The notes under the pieces are model-generated. The model worked only from the letters and a program-made list of their open reading frames with translations. It searched no databases and had not been told where the DNA came from. This document shows, piece by piece, positions 31,171 through 39,823 of a DNA stretch of 45,820 nt. The stretch's first letter is position 1. Every line of letters begins with the position of its first letter. The stretch covers positions 1-45,820 of the forward strand of contig JALGVR010000009.1 in assembly GCA_025774605.1 (NCBI GenBank), in the 5' to 3' direction. This stretch comes from a bacterium (lineage in GTDB: Bacteria; Electryoneota; AABM5-125-24; Hatepunaeales; Hatepunaeaceae). A program made the position numbers and the translations under genes.

Positions 31171-31753
31171 GGTTGAACCTCACAGCGTCTTCCTGAGTAT
31201 TGATGTTATGCAACACCCCATCATCCGATACAGTCTCTTCGATTACGTTAATACCCGGCAGGCGAAGCGCCTCCCGCGCGCCGTGATCGGCTATATCTGA
31301 ATAGAGGAATTCCCAGCATGATCTCCCCCACCAGGTCGGATGACCGCGCCGGTTCTGATATACGGGGATCACCACCCGGTCAGCGGCTGCCGCCGAGCGT
31401 ATCGATTGCAGGGTTTCGCATCCGACCAGGGGGTAATCGACCGGAAAGGTCAGCAGTCCGGCGGCTTCATCGCCCGCCCATTCCAGACCCAACCTGATGG
31501 AGCTGATCATGCCCCGCTCCGGCCGGGGATTGAAGAGCAGCGCCGCGTCCGGCAGCCAATCCCTGACGAAGCTCTCCAGCCCTTCATCTGAAATTATCAC
31601 CCCGGTCCCGCCCCAGCCCGACCGATGCAGGCGCCGGTTAATCTCTCTCAGAACCGGCACGCCATCATGCGCCAGCAGAAGTTTGGGAAAGCCCATGCGT
31701 CTCGATGCGCCGGCGGCGAGGATAAGCGCGGGGAATGATGCGTTGGCGTCCAT
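31142..31753 (-). CDS. MobA/MocA-like nucleotidyltransferase
   Basis: ALILAAGASRRMGFPKLLLAHDGVPVLREI, LLTFPVDYPLV, HPTWWGRSCWEFL; overlaps xdhC by 29 bp. Confidence 0.88.
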   Translation of the reverse strand: MDANASFPALILAAGASRRMGFPKLLLAHDGVPVLREINRRLHRSGWGGTGVIISDEGLESFVRDWLPDAALLFNPRPERGMISSIRLGLEWAGDEAAGLLTFPVDYPLVGCETLQSIRSAAAADRVVIPVYQNRRGHPTWWGRSCWEFLYSDIADHGAREALRLPGINVIEETVSDDGVLHNINTQEDAVRFNLERYCDEDG

Positions 31754-31762
31754 ACGAAACAG

Positions 31763-33421
31763 CTACCTCGTGCGGCGCAATTTTATCCTCCTCCAGCCGT
31801 ACTCGTCTATCGCCCTCTCGATCGCTTCATGCGGCGTCAGGTACCAGGCGACCAGATAGTACCCCTGCTCAACGGGGATGCCGATCAGCGTAACCTCATC
31901 GATGTAAGCGCCGTTTATCGGCTTGTCTATGTCCATGAAAAACTGGTATATATTATCCCATTTCGCCAGCCGGATGAACAGGTGATACTTGTATTCCATG
32001 AACATCAGTTGAATCGGCTGAACGATCAGGTTTACCTTTCTATTGACCAGATATTCCAGCGGCGCGATAATCCGGTGTCCCGGCATCGAGCTGAACGGTT
32101 CGCCGATTTCGGGAATCGTCTTATCGGTCAATCCCATGAAATCGACCGAGGGCAGCCCCGAATAATATGGTATCGCTCCCGCCGCGCCCAACGCCAGGGT
32201 CACATCAGTTCCGCCGAACAGATCATGGAGCCTGCGCCCGATCGCCACCCAGTTCTCGGAGGGGGAGTAAAGATGACCGCGCAACCCCTCGACCCGCTCC
32301 ACGCGGTAGCTGTAAAATCGACTGCTCATGTAGCTGAAGTTGTTGACGGTTCCCAGGCAGAGGGCGACGATCACCGCCGCCAGAATCCGTCTGTCCGGTA
32401 TGAACTCCCTGAGGGCGGCTATAATGGCGATCATGATGAATGGAATAACCGGCGCCAGGAAGCGGAATTCCATGAAATCACCACCGACGCTGATAACGTA
32501 AGCCGTCCAGATCAGGGCGAAAACCGCCAGATAACCCGCAGCCCGGTTCCGCCTGACGAAGGTTCTGCCGCGCCATATAACCACCAGCAGAAACGGTATC
32601 AATGTGTAGTATATCACAAACAGGTACACATAGTACAAGCCAAAGCCGAACCCGGTCAAGTCACGCACCTTGGCGTTGAAACTGTTGGGAACGAGGGTGC
32701 CGTAGTAGGTCTGCTTCCAGATCAACCAGGGCGCGACGATGAGAAGAAACGGCAAAAGCAACGCGATATAATCACGGGGTCTCCTGTTTCGGTGTGTCAG
32801 CAACCAGCCGATTATCGCACCTCCAGCCAATAGAAGACTGTCGGGACGGGTCAAAATGGACAGATTGAGCAACAGTGACAACAGCAGCGTCCGGCGAACC
32901 GTCCAACCCTTGTCCGCCCCTATACAGAGGATATAAGCCGCGGTGAGATATTCGAGGAGCTGGAGCGGTGTTTCCATCCCGCTGCCGGCGAATCCGGCTA
33001 CCGAATGGTTGAATCCGACCAGCAACAGGATCACCAATGACAGCGATCTGTTCCTCAATACGTACATTGCCAGCAGCCAGGTGATAATCAGGCAGGCAAG
33101 GTGCAGGGGAACAGCCAGGATGTAAGTGAACGTCTCGGGCTGGATGCCGAGCTTGAAACCCAGGGCGTAGAGCATCACCCAGAGGAAGTTGCTGTAGCCC
33201 TCGACCCGCTCGCCCGGGTTCCAGACCAGACCATTTCCCTCGACGAGGTTCCTTGCGTAACGGAATGAAATGAACGAATCATCGATCAGGATGGGGTTCG
33301 GGTGAAAGGCATACCACATGCTGAGGGCAAGAGCGGCGATAAGAAATATATTGAAACGGCGATCATAGAAACTGATGATGGCTTGCACGATTACTCCGAT
33401 AAACAGAGGGCGGATTCGCAT
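31763..33421 (-). CDS. Large polytopic membrane protein, possibly GT-C fold glycosyltransferase
   Basis: 552 aa with many hydrophobic helices; DDSFISFRYARNLVEGNGLVWNPGERVEGYSNFLWVML near the N-terminus. Confidence 0.75.
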   Translation of the reverse strand: MRIRPLFIGVIVQAIISFYDRRFNIFLIAALALSMWYAFHPNPILIDDSFISFRYARNLVEGNGLVWNPGERVEGYSNFLWVMLYALGFKLGIQPETFTYILAVPLHLACLIITWLLAMYVLRNRSLSLVILLLVGFNHSVAGFAGSGMETPLQLLEYLTAAYILCIGADKGWTVRRTLLLSLLLNLSILTRPDSLLLAGGAIIGWLLTHRNRRPRDYIALLLPFLLIVAPWLIWKQTYYGTLVPNSFNAKVRDLTGFGFGLYYVYLFVIYYTLIPFLLVVIWRGRTFVRRNRAAGYLAVFALIWTAYVISVGGDFMEFRFLAPVIPFIMIAIIAALREFIPDRRILAAVIVALCLGTVNNFSYMSSRFYSYRVERVEGLRGHLYSPSENWVAIGRRLHDLFGGTDVTLALGAAGAIPYYSGLPSVDFMGLTDKTIPEIGEPFSSMPGHRIIAPLEYLVNRKVNLIVQPIQLMFMEYKYHLFIRLAKWDNIYQFFMDIDKPINGAYIDEVTLIGIPVEQGYYLVAWYLTPHEAIERAIDEYGWRRIKLRRTR

Positions 33422-33501
33422 TGTGACAGTCGAGTGTTGGTAAGATAAAGATGAAAACAGTTGGAGTCAATTCATGGGACTATGATGTGGTCACATTGTT
33501 C

Positions 33502-33525
33502 AGCGCAGGCACGGAGACCTGCGCT
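33502..33525. repeat. Palindromic element family C: agcgcagg-cacggaga-cctgcgct
   Basis: 8-bp perfect stem. Confidence 0.75.
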
Positions 33526-33620
33526 ACTGTATCAGTTGAAATATACATTCTCAAGCATATCCTTGGATTGGACGCCTGGTGATGATTTACTGACGTGGCA
33601 AAGATATTATCTCAACAGTG

Positions 33621-33642
33621 GGGCAGGACTCCGCGCCTGCCC
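33621..33642. repeat. Palindromic element family C: gggcagg-actccgcg-cctgccc
   Basis: 7-bp perfect stem. Confidence 0.75.
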
Positions 33643-33721
33643 AAGACTGCAACTTAATCAACAACAGACCAGATTTGAAATCTATGGAAATGAACCTCTC
33701 AATTCAGAACTATATAGAATC

Positions 33722-34618
33722 CTACACCCGGCTCAACCGCTTCAATTCATTCCATCTCTTGTTGACCTGCTTTTGATAAAGCCGGATATCCTCCGCGCTC
33801 CAGTGTGCGAACCGTCGTTGAAGAGCGATATACTCGCCGACGGGCTTCTGAGCTGGATTAACGGTGAAACTTAATTTGCCGTTTTTGACCTCATACAGCG
33901 GGAACACGCGTGTTTCGGTGGCCAGCCTGGATATCCTGATTGTGTCGGCTTCGAGCGACTTGTGACCGGGTGGGCATGAGCAGAACAAATGGATGAAGCG
34001 GAAGCCGCGTATTTTCCTGGCTTTCAAGAACTTCTCGGCGAAATCTTCCGGGAAGGCGGGGTTGGCGGAAGCGATGTATGGTATCTCGTGCGCCCGCAGC
34101 AGCGTCAGGATATCCTTCTTGGGACGGCTCTTCGGTTGTGAGTACGGCGTGGTGGTGGTCCAGGCGCCGCGAGGCGTTGCGGTCGACTGCTGGATGCCCG
34201 TGTTCATATATGCTTCGTTGTCGTAGCAGACATAGATGTAGTCGTCGTTACGCGCTGCTGAAGCCGACAACGCACCCAGCCCGATGTCGAACGTCGCGCC
34301 GTCCCCCGCCCAGCCGACGACGACGGTCTTGCGGTCGCCCTGTTTGCGGAAACCTGCTGCAATGCCCGCCGCACAGGACGCCGCCGATGGGAAGGCGACA
34401 TGATACAGCGGCACGCCCAGAGACGAAAACGGAAACGGTCCGTCGATTACCGCCATGCAGCACGCCGGAATGACAAAGGCGCAGTCCGGCGCGAGCAGCT
34501 TCACCGCCAGCCTTAAGGACAGCGCCGACCCGCACCCGGGACAGGCGAGGTGACCGGGGGACATGACCTCGATTGGACTGTCCAAGGCTTCCAGGCTCTG
34601 GAATTTGGGTTTTGTCAT
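33722..34618 (-). CDS. porB: 2-oxoacid (pyruvate-type):ferredoxin oxidoreductase beta subunit, TPP-binding
   Basis: LACPGCGSALSLRLAVKLL, VVVGWAGDGATFDIGLGALSASAARNDDYIYVCYDNEAYMNTGIQQSTATPRGAWTTTTP. Confidence 0.9.
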   Translation of the reverse strand: MTKPKFQSLEALDSPIEVMSPGHLACPGCGSALSLRLAVKLLAPDCAFVIPACCMAVIDGPFPFSSLGVPLYHVAFPSAASCAAGIAAGFRKQGDRKTVVVGWAGDGATFDIGLGALSASAARNDDYIYVCYDNEAYMNTGIQQSTATPRGAWTTTTPYSQPKSRPKKDILTLLRAHEIPYIASANPAFPEDFAEKFLKARKIRGFRFIHLFCSCPPGHKSLEADTIRISRLATETRVFPLYEVKNGKLSFTVNPAQKPVGEYIALQRRFAHWSAEDIRLYQKQVNKRWNELKRLSRV

Positions 34619-34714
34619 CGGTTCAACTTTTTATCTCAAAATACTGGTGGGACGGACATTCCCGTCTGCCGCCTTATTAAATTCCCGAAGGTGACTCGAA
34701 TTAATGCCATTACA

Positions 34715-35032
34715 TCATTTAAATATTTCAAGAACTTCGGACTTCATCTGATCATTCTCTACTAAATGTTCAATAATCGGGCGGCATAATTCAAAATACG
34801 GATCGCTTACGCCTGCTGGTCTACCGTCAGTTTGTAATAGCCAGCCCAATCCTCTTAGAACATCAATATAATTACGGATTCTTTCTCTCTCTCCATTATT
34901 GCTCCTATGTAAAAGCCGCTCGGCACTTCTATATTCCAAAACACAGGATACAAGAATATTCTCTTTTAATTCTTCGTCTTTAACGAAGTTGATGAATTCG
35001 TTAATGTCACATTCTGGTGAAATCACATTCAT
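34715..35032 (-). CDS. Hypothetical 105-aa AT-rich ORF between the PorA- and PorB-like genes
   Basis: MNVISPECDINEFINFVKDEELKENILVSCVLEYRSAERLL...; clear drop in GC relative to neighbours. Confidence 0.5.
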   Translation of the reverse strand: MNVISPECDINEFINFVKDEELKENILVSCVLEYRSAERLLHRSNNGERERIRNYIDVLRGLGWLLQTDGRPAGVSDPYFELCRPIIEHLVENDQMKSEVLEIFK

Positions 35033-35119
35033 ACCCTTTATTTTGGAATGGCGTAATTTCTGTTTCTGCTGCAGAAACGGTGGCCATCATACTGTCCGGT
35101 AAGACAGGGAGCTATTCAT

Positions 35120-35174
35120 CTTGCTCACTACTTGCCTACTTGATCACTTGCTTACTTGATCACTTGCTCACTTC
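35120..35174. repeat. Short tandem repeat (cttgatcacttgctta-like, about 16 bp)
   Basis: ttgctcactacttgcctacttgatcacttgcttacttgatcacttgctcacttcacc at the porA-like stop codon. Confidence 0.75.
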
Positions 35175-36328
35175 ACCTTCACATCCATCCACCTGATAAG
35201 CCCGTCACCACCCTCCCGGATGATGTTTTCGACCTCATTCGCCAATCCTTCAGCCGTGATCTCGCGTCCCCCCAACCCGGCGATTACGCCGATGATTTCA
35301 GGTTTATCGTCTACATCATACAGTACTGAACGAGCTTCCTGGGCGAAGATGCCGCCGTGACCGTACGAACACGATCGATCCACCACGATCAGCTTTTCAA
35401 GTCCGCCGGTCATCCTTCTGAATTGATCCACCGGGAACGGCCGGAACATCCAGATGCCGATTGACCCGACTTTCAGACCCTTTTCACGCAGTATATCCAC
35501 CGCCAGCGTCGCCGTCCAGGCCGCCGTACCAGCACAGACGATCGCCGCCTCAGCATCCTCCATCCGGTAAGGCAAAAGCGGTCGCAGACGTCGTCCGACA
35601 AGTTTCTCCCAGGCTGCCGCCTCCTCCTCGACAATGCCGACAGCCGCCTCCATGGCGTTCTGCAGGTGCCAGCGCGATTCCATCCAGCAGTCGACGTTCA
35701 TCATCCCGCCGTAGGCGTGGGGTTCATGCGGATCGAGCTTGAATTCCGCCTTTCGTCCGGGCAGGAATCCGTCGACAAGTCCCTGGTCGGGAATCTCCAC
35801 CGCCTCGCTCGTATGTGACAGGACGAATGCGTCAAGCACCAGCATCGCCGGCAGACCCACCCGTTCGGCGATCTTGAAGCAGAGGATCGTCGTGTCGAGC
35901 ACTTCCTGATTGTCACGGCAGTAGAACTGCATCCAACCAGTGTCCCGTTGGGAGAGGCTGTCCTGCTGGTCGGTGTAGATCGTCCACGGCGGCGCCAGGC
36001 TGCGGTTTACCTCAGCCATCACCACCGGCAACCGGCTGCCAGCCGCCCAGTGCAGCATCTCGCACATGTGCGCCAGACCCTGGCTGGACGTGGCGGTGAA
36101 GGCGCGCACGCCGGTCATCGACGCGCCGATCGCCGCTGACATTGCCGAATGTTCAGCCTCGGAATGGATGAACGTCGCGTCCAGATCGCCCCTGCCGCAC
36201 ATCTCGGACAGCTCCTCGACGACGCTGGTCTGCGGCGTGATCGGGTAGGCGGCGATGACCTCGACCCGCGCCAGCCTGACCGCATGGCTGACGGCGTGGT
36301 TGGCTGTTATGACTTTTTTCATTTCCAC
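35168..36328 (-). CDS. porA: 2-oxoacid (pyruvate-type):ferredoxin oxidoreductase alpha subunit
   Basis: VIAAYPITPQTSVVEELSEMCGRGDLDATFIHSEAEHSAMSAAIGASMTGVRAFTATSSQGLAHMCEMLHWAAGSRLPVVMAEVNR. Confidence 0.92.
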   Translation of the reverse strand: MEMKKVITANHAVSHAVRLARVEVIAAYPITPQTSVVEELSEMCGRGDLDATFIHSEAEHSAMSAAIGASMTGVRAFTATSSQGLAHMCEMLHWAAGSRLPVVMAEVNRSLAPPWTIYTDQQDSLSQRDTGWMQFYCRDNQEVLDTTILCFKIAERVGLPAMLVLDAFVLSHTSEAVEIPDQGLVDGFLPGRKAEFKLDPHEPHAYGGMMNVDCWMESRWHLQNAMEAAVGIVEEEAAAWEKLVGRRLRPLLPYRMEDAEAAIVCAGTAAWTATLAVDILREKGLKVGSIGIWMFRPFPVDQFRRMTGGLEKLIVVDRSCSYGHGGIFAQEARSVLYDVDDKPEIIGVIAGLGGREITAEGLANEVENIIREGGDGLIRWMDVKVK

Positions 36329-38214
36329 ATCTCAATTGCAGCTCTTGGACATTCCGACGCGCAGACGCCGCAGCCCTTGCAGTAATCAAGGTTGATCGAG
36401 AGTTCCATCGTAACAGGATCACGCACGACCGCGCCGTCCGGGCAGAAGATGTGACAGTTGCCGCACGAGTCGCACGTTCCGCAGTGAAAGCAGCGCGACG
36501 CCTCCCTGATGACCGACCTCACCCGCCAATCCTGCGCAATTTCAGCGAAATCACCCGTCCGCCTTTCAGGTGACGCCTCATTCAGCCTGGTGCGGGGGCT
36601 GTGTGAGTGATAGGCGAGGTTAAGATCACTGACTTCGACCGGTTCCGGATTGTCGTAGCCGGCCGTTAGATCACCCTCCAGATAACGCCCGACAGTGATG
36701 GATCGATCGAACCCCAGCAGGAGCCCGTCGGCTGAAGGGTCAAACCTGCCGTTCAGCACCATGTCGATGGCGACCGCCGAACGCTTGCCGGCGCCTATGG
36801 CATGGGCGACGGTTCGATCGGCGCCCGAGAAATCGCCGCCGACCCAAATTCCGTCGATGCCGGTTCGACCCCAGATGTCAACAGCCGCCAACGCCGATTG
36901 TTCATCCCCGTCGGGGGTCAACTGCGCCGGATCGGGATATTCGCCGACCGCATCGACGACGTAATCGACCTGTACTGTAAATTCGCTTCCGGAGACCGGT
37001 TCCGGTCTGCGCCGACCGCTGTCATCCGGCCGCCCCAGCCGGTTTCGTATGCACTGGAGGTTGAACTTCCCCATCCCCCCCCGCTCGACTGGTGGGGAAC
37101 CAAGGGGGGGGGCATTTTCAACAATTCTGACCGGACTCACTAAAAAATCAACATTTACACCCTCCACCAGTGCCGCTTCAACTTCATCCTCGTACGCCGG
37201 CATTTCGGCGCGGGTGCGCCGGTAGAGGATGGTTACATCCGCGCCCAGCCTCAACGCCGACCGTGCCGCATCGATCGCGCTGTTCCCGCCGCCGATTACC
37301 ACTATTTTCTTGTTTATCAGGCTATTAGAAAGGCTTACATCCCCCCCTTCCAACGAAGGGGAAGGCAGGGGGGGGGTGCCATCAGAAACGTTTTTCAGAA
37401 ACTCAATCGCCCCAACAACCATCCCATCCGGCGCGCCGCTGATGCCGCTGGAACGATGACCCGCCGCGCCCGGCGCCAGGTACACGGCATCGTAATCATG
37501 CCGCAGGTCAGCCAGGCATCCATCGACGAGTAATGCTGTCCCGCGCCGGAAAGTGACACCGATGCGGCTGAGGCGCGCCAATTCCCGGTCCAATACATCG
37601 CGCGGCAGGCGGTAGGCGGGGATGCCGTACCTGAGCAGTCCGCCCGGTAGCTGCGCCCGTTCCATTACCTCGACACGATGACCCAATCTCGCCAACGTCC
37701 ATGCTGCAGCAAGTCCGGACGGACCCGAGCCGACAACCAGTATCCTGCCGCTCGAAGAGCCCTTGCCGGTTCGGGACGCCGGCAGCACACCCAGCCTCGC
37801 CGCCCGGTCGCCGAGGAAACGCTCGACCGCCCGGATTGAGACCGCCCCGTCGAACTGACCGCGGTTGCAAGCCGTTTCACAGGGATGGTAACAGACCCGA
37901 CCGCAGACCGACGGCAGCGGCTGTTCGTCGATCAGCAGCCTGACCGCTTCGACCCAGTCCCTGTTTCCGACGGCTTCCAGCCAGCCTTCGACGTCGTTGC
38001 CGACCGGACACCCGGCGCGACAGGGCGGCAGTCGTCTGACGTAATGCGGCGTCACGTTCCGCCACGAACCGGTCTTGAAGACGGTCGTCCTGCCCCACGA
38101 AATCGCCACCGGCGGGATCTCATCGACCGTCATCTGAGCCACCGGCTTCGGCGCGCCGTGGTGGATGTAGTCGAGGGATCGGGGGGGAATTATGTGGAAA
38201 TCTGTCTTAGACAA
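36319..38214 (-). CDS. GltD-like FAD/NAD(P) oxidoreductase fused to a C-terminal PorD-like 2x[4Fe-4S] domain
   Basis: CRAGCPVGNDVEGWLEAV, ILVVGSGPSGLAAAWTLARLGHRVEVMERAQLPGGLLRYGIPAYRLP, IVVIGGGNSAIDAARSALRLGADVTILYRR, C-terminal CFHCGTCDSCGNCHIFCPDGAVV...LDYCKGCGVCASECPRAAIEMW. Confidence 0.93.
   Translation of the reverse strand: MSKTDFHIIPPRSLDYIHHGAPKPVAQMTVDEIPPVAISWGRTTVFKTGSWRNVTPHYVRRLPPCRAGCPVGNDVEGWLEAVGNRDWVEAVRLLIDEQPLPSVCGRVCYHPCETACNRGQFDGAVSIRAVERFLGDRAARLGVLPASRTGKGSSSGRILVVGSGPSGLAAAWTLARLGHRVEVMERAQLPGGLLRYGIPAYRLPRDVLDRELARLSRIGVTFRRGTALLVDGCLADLRHDYDAVYLAPGAAGHRSSGISGAPDGMVVGAIEFLKNVSDGTPPLPSPSLEGGDVSLSNSLINKKIVVIGGGNSAIDAARSALRLGADVTILYRRTRAEMPAYEDEVEAALVEGVNVDFLVSPVRIVENAPPLGSPPVERGGMGKFNLQCIRNRLGRPDDSGRRRPEPVSGSEFTVQVDYVVDAVGEYPDPAQLTPDGDEQSALAAVDIWGRTGIDGIWVGGDFSGADRTVAHAIGAGKRSAVAIDMVLNGRFDPSADGLLLGFDRSITVGRYLEGDLTAGYDNPEPVEVSDLNLAYHSHSPRTRLNEASPERRTGDFAEIAQDWRVRSVIREASRCFHCGTCDSCGNCHIFCPDGAVVRDPVTMELSINLDYCKGCGVCASECPRAAIEMWK
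37068..37113. repeat. C/G-run palindromic element (family B) inside the GltD-like CDS
   Basis: Minus strand ccccccccccttggttccccaccagtcgagcgggggggga; read as NAPPLGSPPVERGGMGKF. Confidence 0.8.
37339..37378. repeat. C/G-run palindromic element (family B) inside the GltD-like CDS
   Basis: Minus strand cacccccccccctgccttccccttcgttggaagggggggatg; read as TPPLPSPSLEGGDV. Confidence 0.8.
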
Positions 38215-38417
38215 TAGAAACCGTAATATGTATGTTTAGGTTGTAATTCGCAGCGGATCAAGCGGACGAGACGGAAACCCGGCGCTCCAGACTGATCTGT
38301 GCAATCTGATAAATCAGTTGTTAATCCTTTTGCCTGATTGGACGGTTACGGAGACCCTCCTCCTGGATCATTGTCCACAATTTATACTCCTGATTGCATT
38401 GGAATGACAATGAGGCG

Positions 38418-38513
38418 GCGGGTTGAAGTCCACCCTCCCCGTAACGGCGGACAGGAATGTCCGCCCTCCAGGGATTTGTAAGTTTGCGGACTGAAGTCCA
38501 CGCTCCCCTTGGA
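38418..38513. repeat. Cluster of palindromic elements (ggcggaca-ggaa-tgtccgcc and relatives)
   Basis: Perfect 8-bp stem at 38446-38465; flanking gcgggttgaagtccaccctcc and gcggactgaagtccacgctcc. Confidence 0.75.
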
Positions 38514-38518
38514 AAGGA

Positions 38519-39670
38519 TCAATACTTCCCCTTCTTCAGCAGGTTCCCCGAAATCACCAGCCGTTGTATCTCGTTGGTGCCCTCGAAGATGCGGGTGATG
38601 CGGGCGTCGCGGTACATCCGTTCGATCGGGTAGTCCGCCATGTAGCCCATGCCGCCGTGGATCTGAACCGCATGATCGACCACACGACACAAGGTTTCCG
38701 AGGCGACCAGCTTGCAGATCGCCGCCTCGCGCGAAAACCTCATCCCCTGATCGCACATCCAGGCGGTGCGGTAGGTCATGCACTCCAGCGCGTATATCTC
38801 CGCCGACATGTCCGCCAGCATCCACTTTATCGCCTGCTGTTCGCCGATCGGCCTGCCGAACTGCACGCGCTCCCTGGAATGTTTGATCGACAGGTCGAGC
38901 GCCTCCTTCGCCTGACCGAGACACATCGCCGCCAGCGACAGCCTGCCCACGTCAAGCGTCTGCATTGCCACGACAAAGCCTCGATCCCTCTGTCCGAGCA
39001 GGTTTTCCTTCGGCACCTTTACGCTCTCGAAGAACAGGTCGGTCGTATGCGAGCCGCGGATGCCCATCTTCTTCTCAGGTTTTCCCACTGAGAATCCGGG
39101 CATGTCCGCTTCGACGATGAAGGCTGATATCCCACGGGTTCCCTGTCCCGGCGTCGTCAGAGCGAACACCGAGTAGACGTCCGAGATGCCGCCGTTGGTG
39201 ATGAACGTCTTCTGACCGTTGAGCAGATAGTGATCGCCCTTGTCTTCAGCCCTGGTACTTATTGCACCGGCGTCGGAACCTGCTCCCGGTTCGGTCAGGG
39301 CGAAAGCGGCAAACTTCTCGCCGCGCGCCAGCGGTCCGAGCCACTTCTTCTTCTGCTCGCCGGTACCGGCAAGGTAGATCGCCATGGCGCCGATCGACTC
39401 GTGCCCGCCCACAACCACAGCCGTTGACATGCAGCCCCGCGCCAGCTCCTCCATCAGGATGCAGTAGCCGACCTCGCCCATGCCGCCGCCGTCGTACTCC
39501 TCCGGAAAAACCACGCCCAACATTCCCAGTTGAGCTATCTGATCGAGTACATCTTTCGATACCTCGCCGTCACCGTCCACCTGCGCGCTGCGCGGTCTCA
39601 ACTCCTCGTCAGCGAACTTGCGCGCCAGTTCGCGCAGCATCTCGTGTTCTTCGGAAAATGTGAAGTCCAT
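38519..39670 (-). CDS. Acyl-CoA dehydrogenase
   Basis: FTFSEEHEMLRELARKFADEELRP, FALTEPGAGSDAGAISTRAE, YPIERMYRDARITRIFEGTNEIQRLVIS. Confidence 0.95.
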   Translation of the reverse strand: MDFTFSEEHEMLRELARKFADEELRPRSAQVDGDGEVSKDVLDQIAQLGMLGVVFPEEYDGGGMGEVGYCILMEELARGCMSTAVVVGGHESIGAMAIYLAGTGEQKKKWLGPLARGEKFAAFALTEPGAGSDAGAISTRAEDKGDHYLLNGQKTFITNGGISDVYSVFALTTPGQGTRGISAFIVEADMPGFSVGKPEKKMGIRGSHTTDLFFESVKVPKENLLGQRDRGFVVAMQTLDVGRLSLAAMCLGQAKEALDLSIKHSRERVQFGRPIGEQQAIKWMLADMSAEIYALECMTYRTAWMCDQGMRFSREAAICKLVASETLCRVVDHAVQIHGGMGYMADYPIERMYRDARITRIFEGTNEIQRLVISGNLLKKGKY

Positions 39671-39687
39671 GCAAATCCTCTTTTTGT

Positions 39688-39722
39688 CTCCCCCCCGCGT
39701 TGCAGGGTGGGATCAAGGGGGG
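39688..39722. repeat. Family B palindromic element in the acyl-CoA dehydrogenase 5' region
   Basis: ctcccccccgcgttgcagggtgggatcaaggggggtt. Confidence 0.75.
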
Positions 39723-39749
39723 TTATATTATACTTTTCACTAATGTCAA
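39722..39749 (-). promoter_or_regulatory. Sigma70-like promoter TTGACA-16 bp-TATAAC for acyl-CoA dehydrogenase
   Basis: Reverse strand TTGACA (39744-39749) and TATAAC (39722-39727); family B element lies between it and the ATG. Confidence 0.5.
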
Positions 39750-39823
39750 TCTTGTGAAAAAGTACAAATCCGGATACCAGAGTAGCAGTCTATCAGGGAA
39801 TTACCAGAAAACTCAATATTCAT

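Noticed and set aside
31829-32833. 334-aa plus-strand ORF antisense to the membrane protein
   Set aside because: Composition (Q/R/D/H-rich, no motif) fits the complement of a hydrophobic-protein gene.
33461-33874. Plus-strand ORF overlapping the porB-like 3' end
   Set aside because: Crosses two palindromic repeats and is antisense to porB; no motif.
38382-38924. 180-aa minus ORF overlapping acyl-CoA dehydrogenase
   Set aside because: Alternative frame of the acyl-CoA dehydrogenase gene running into the palindrome cluster; no motif.
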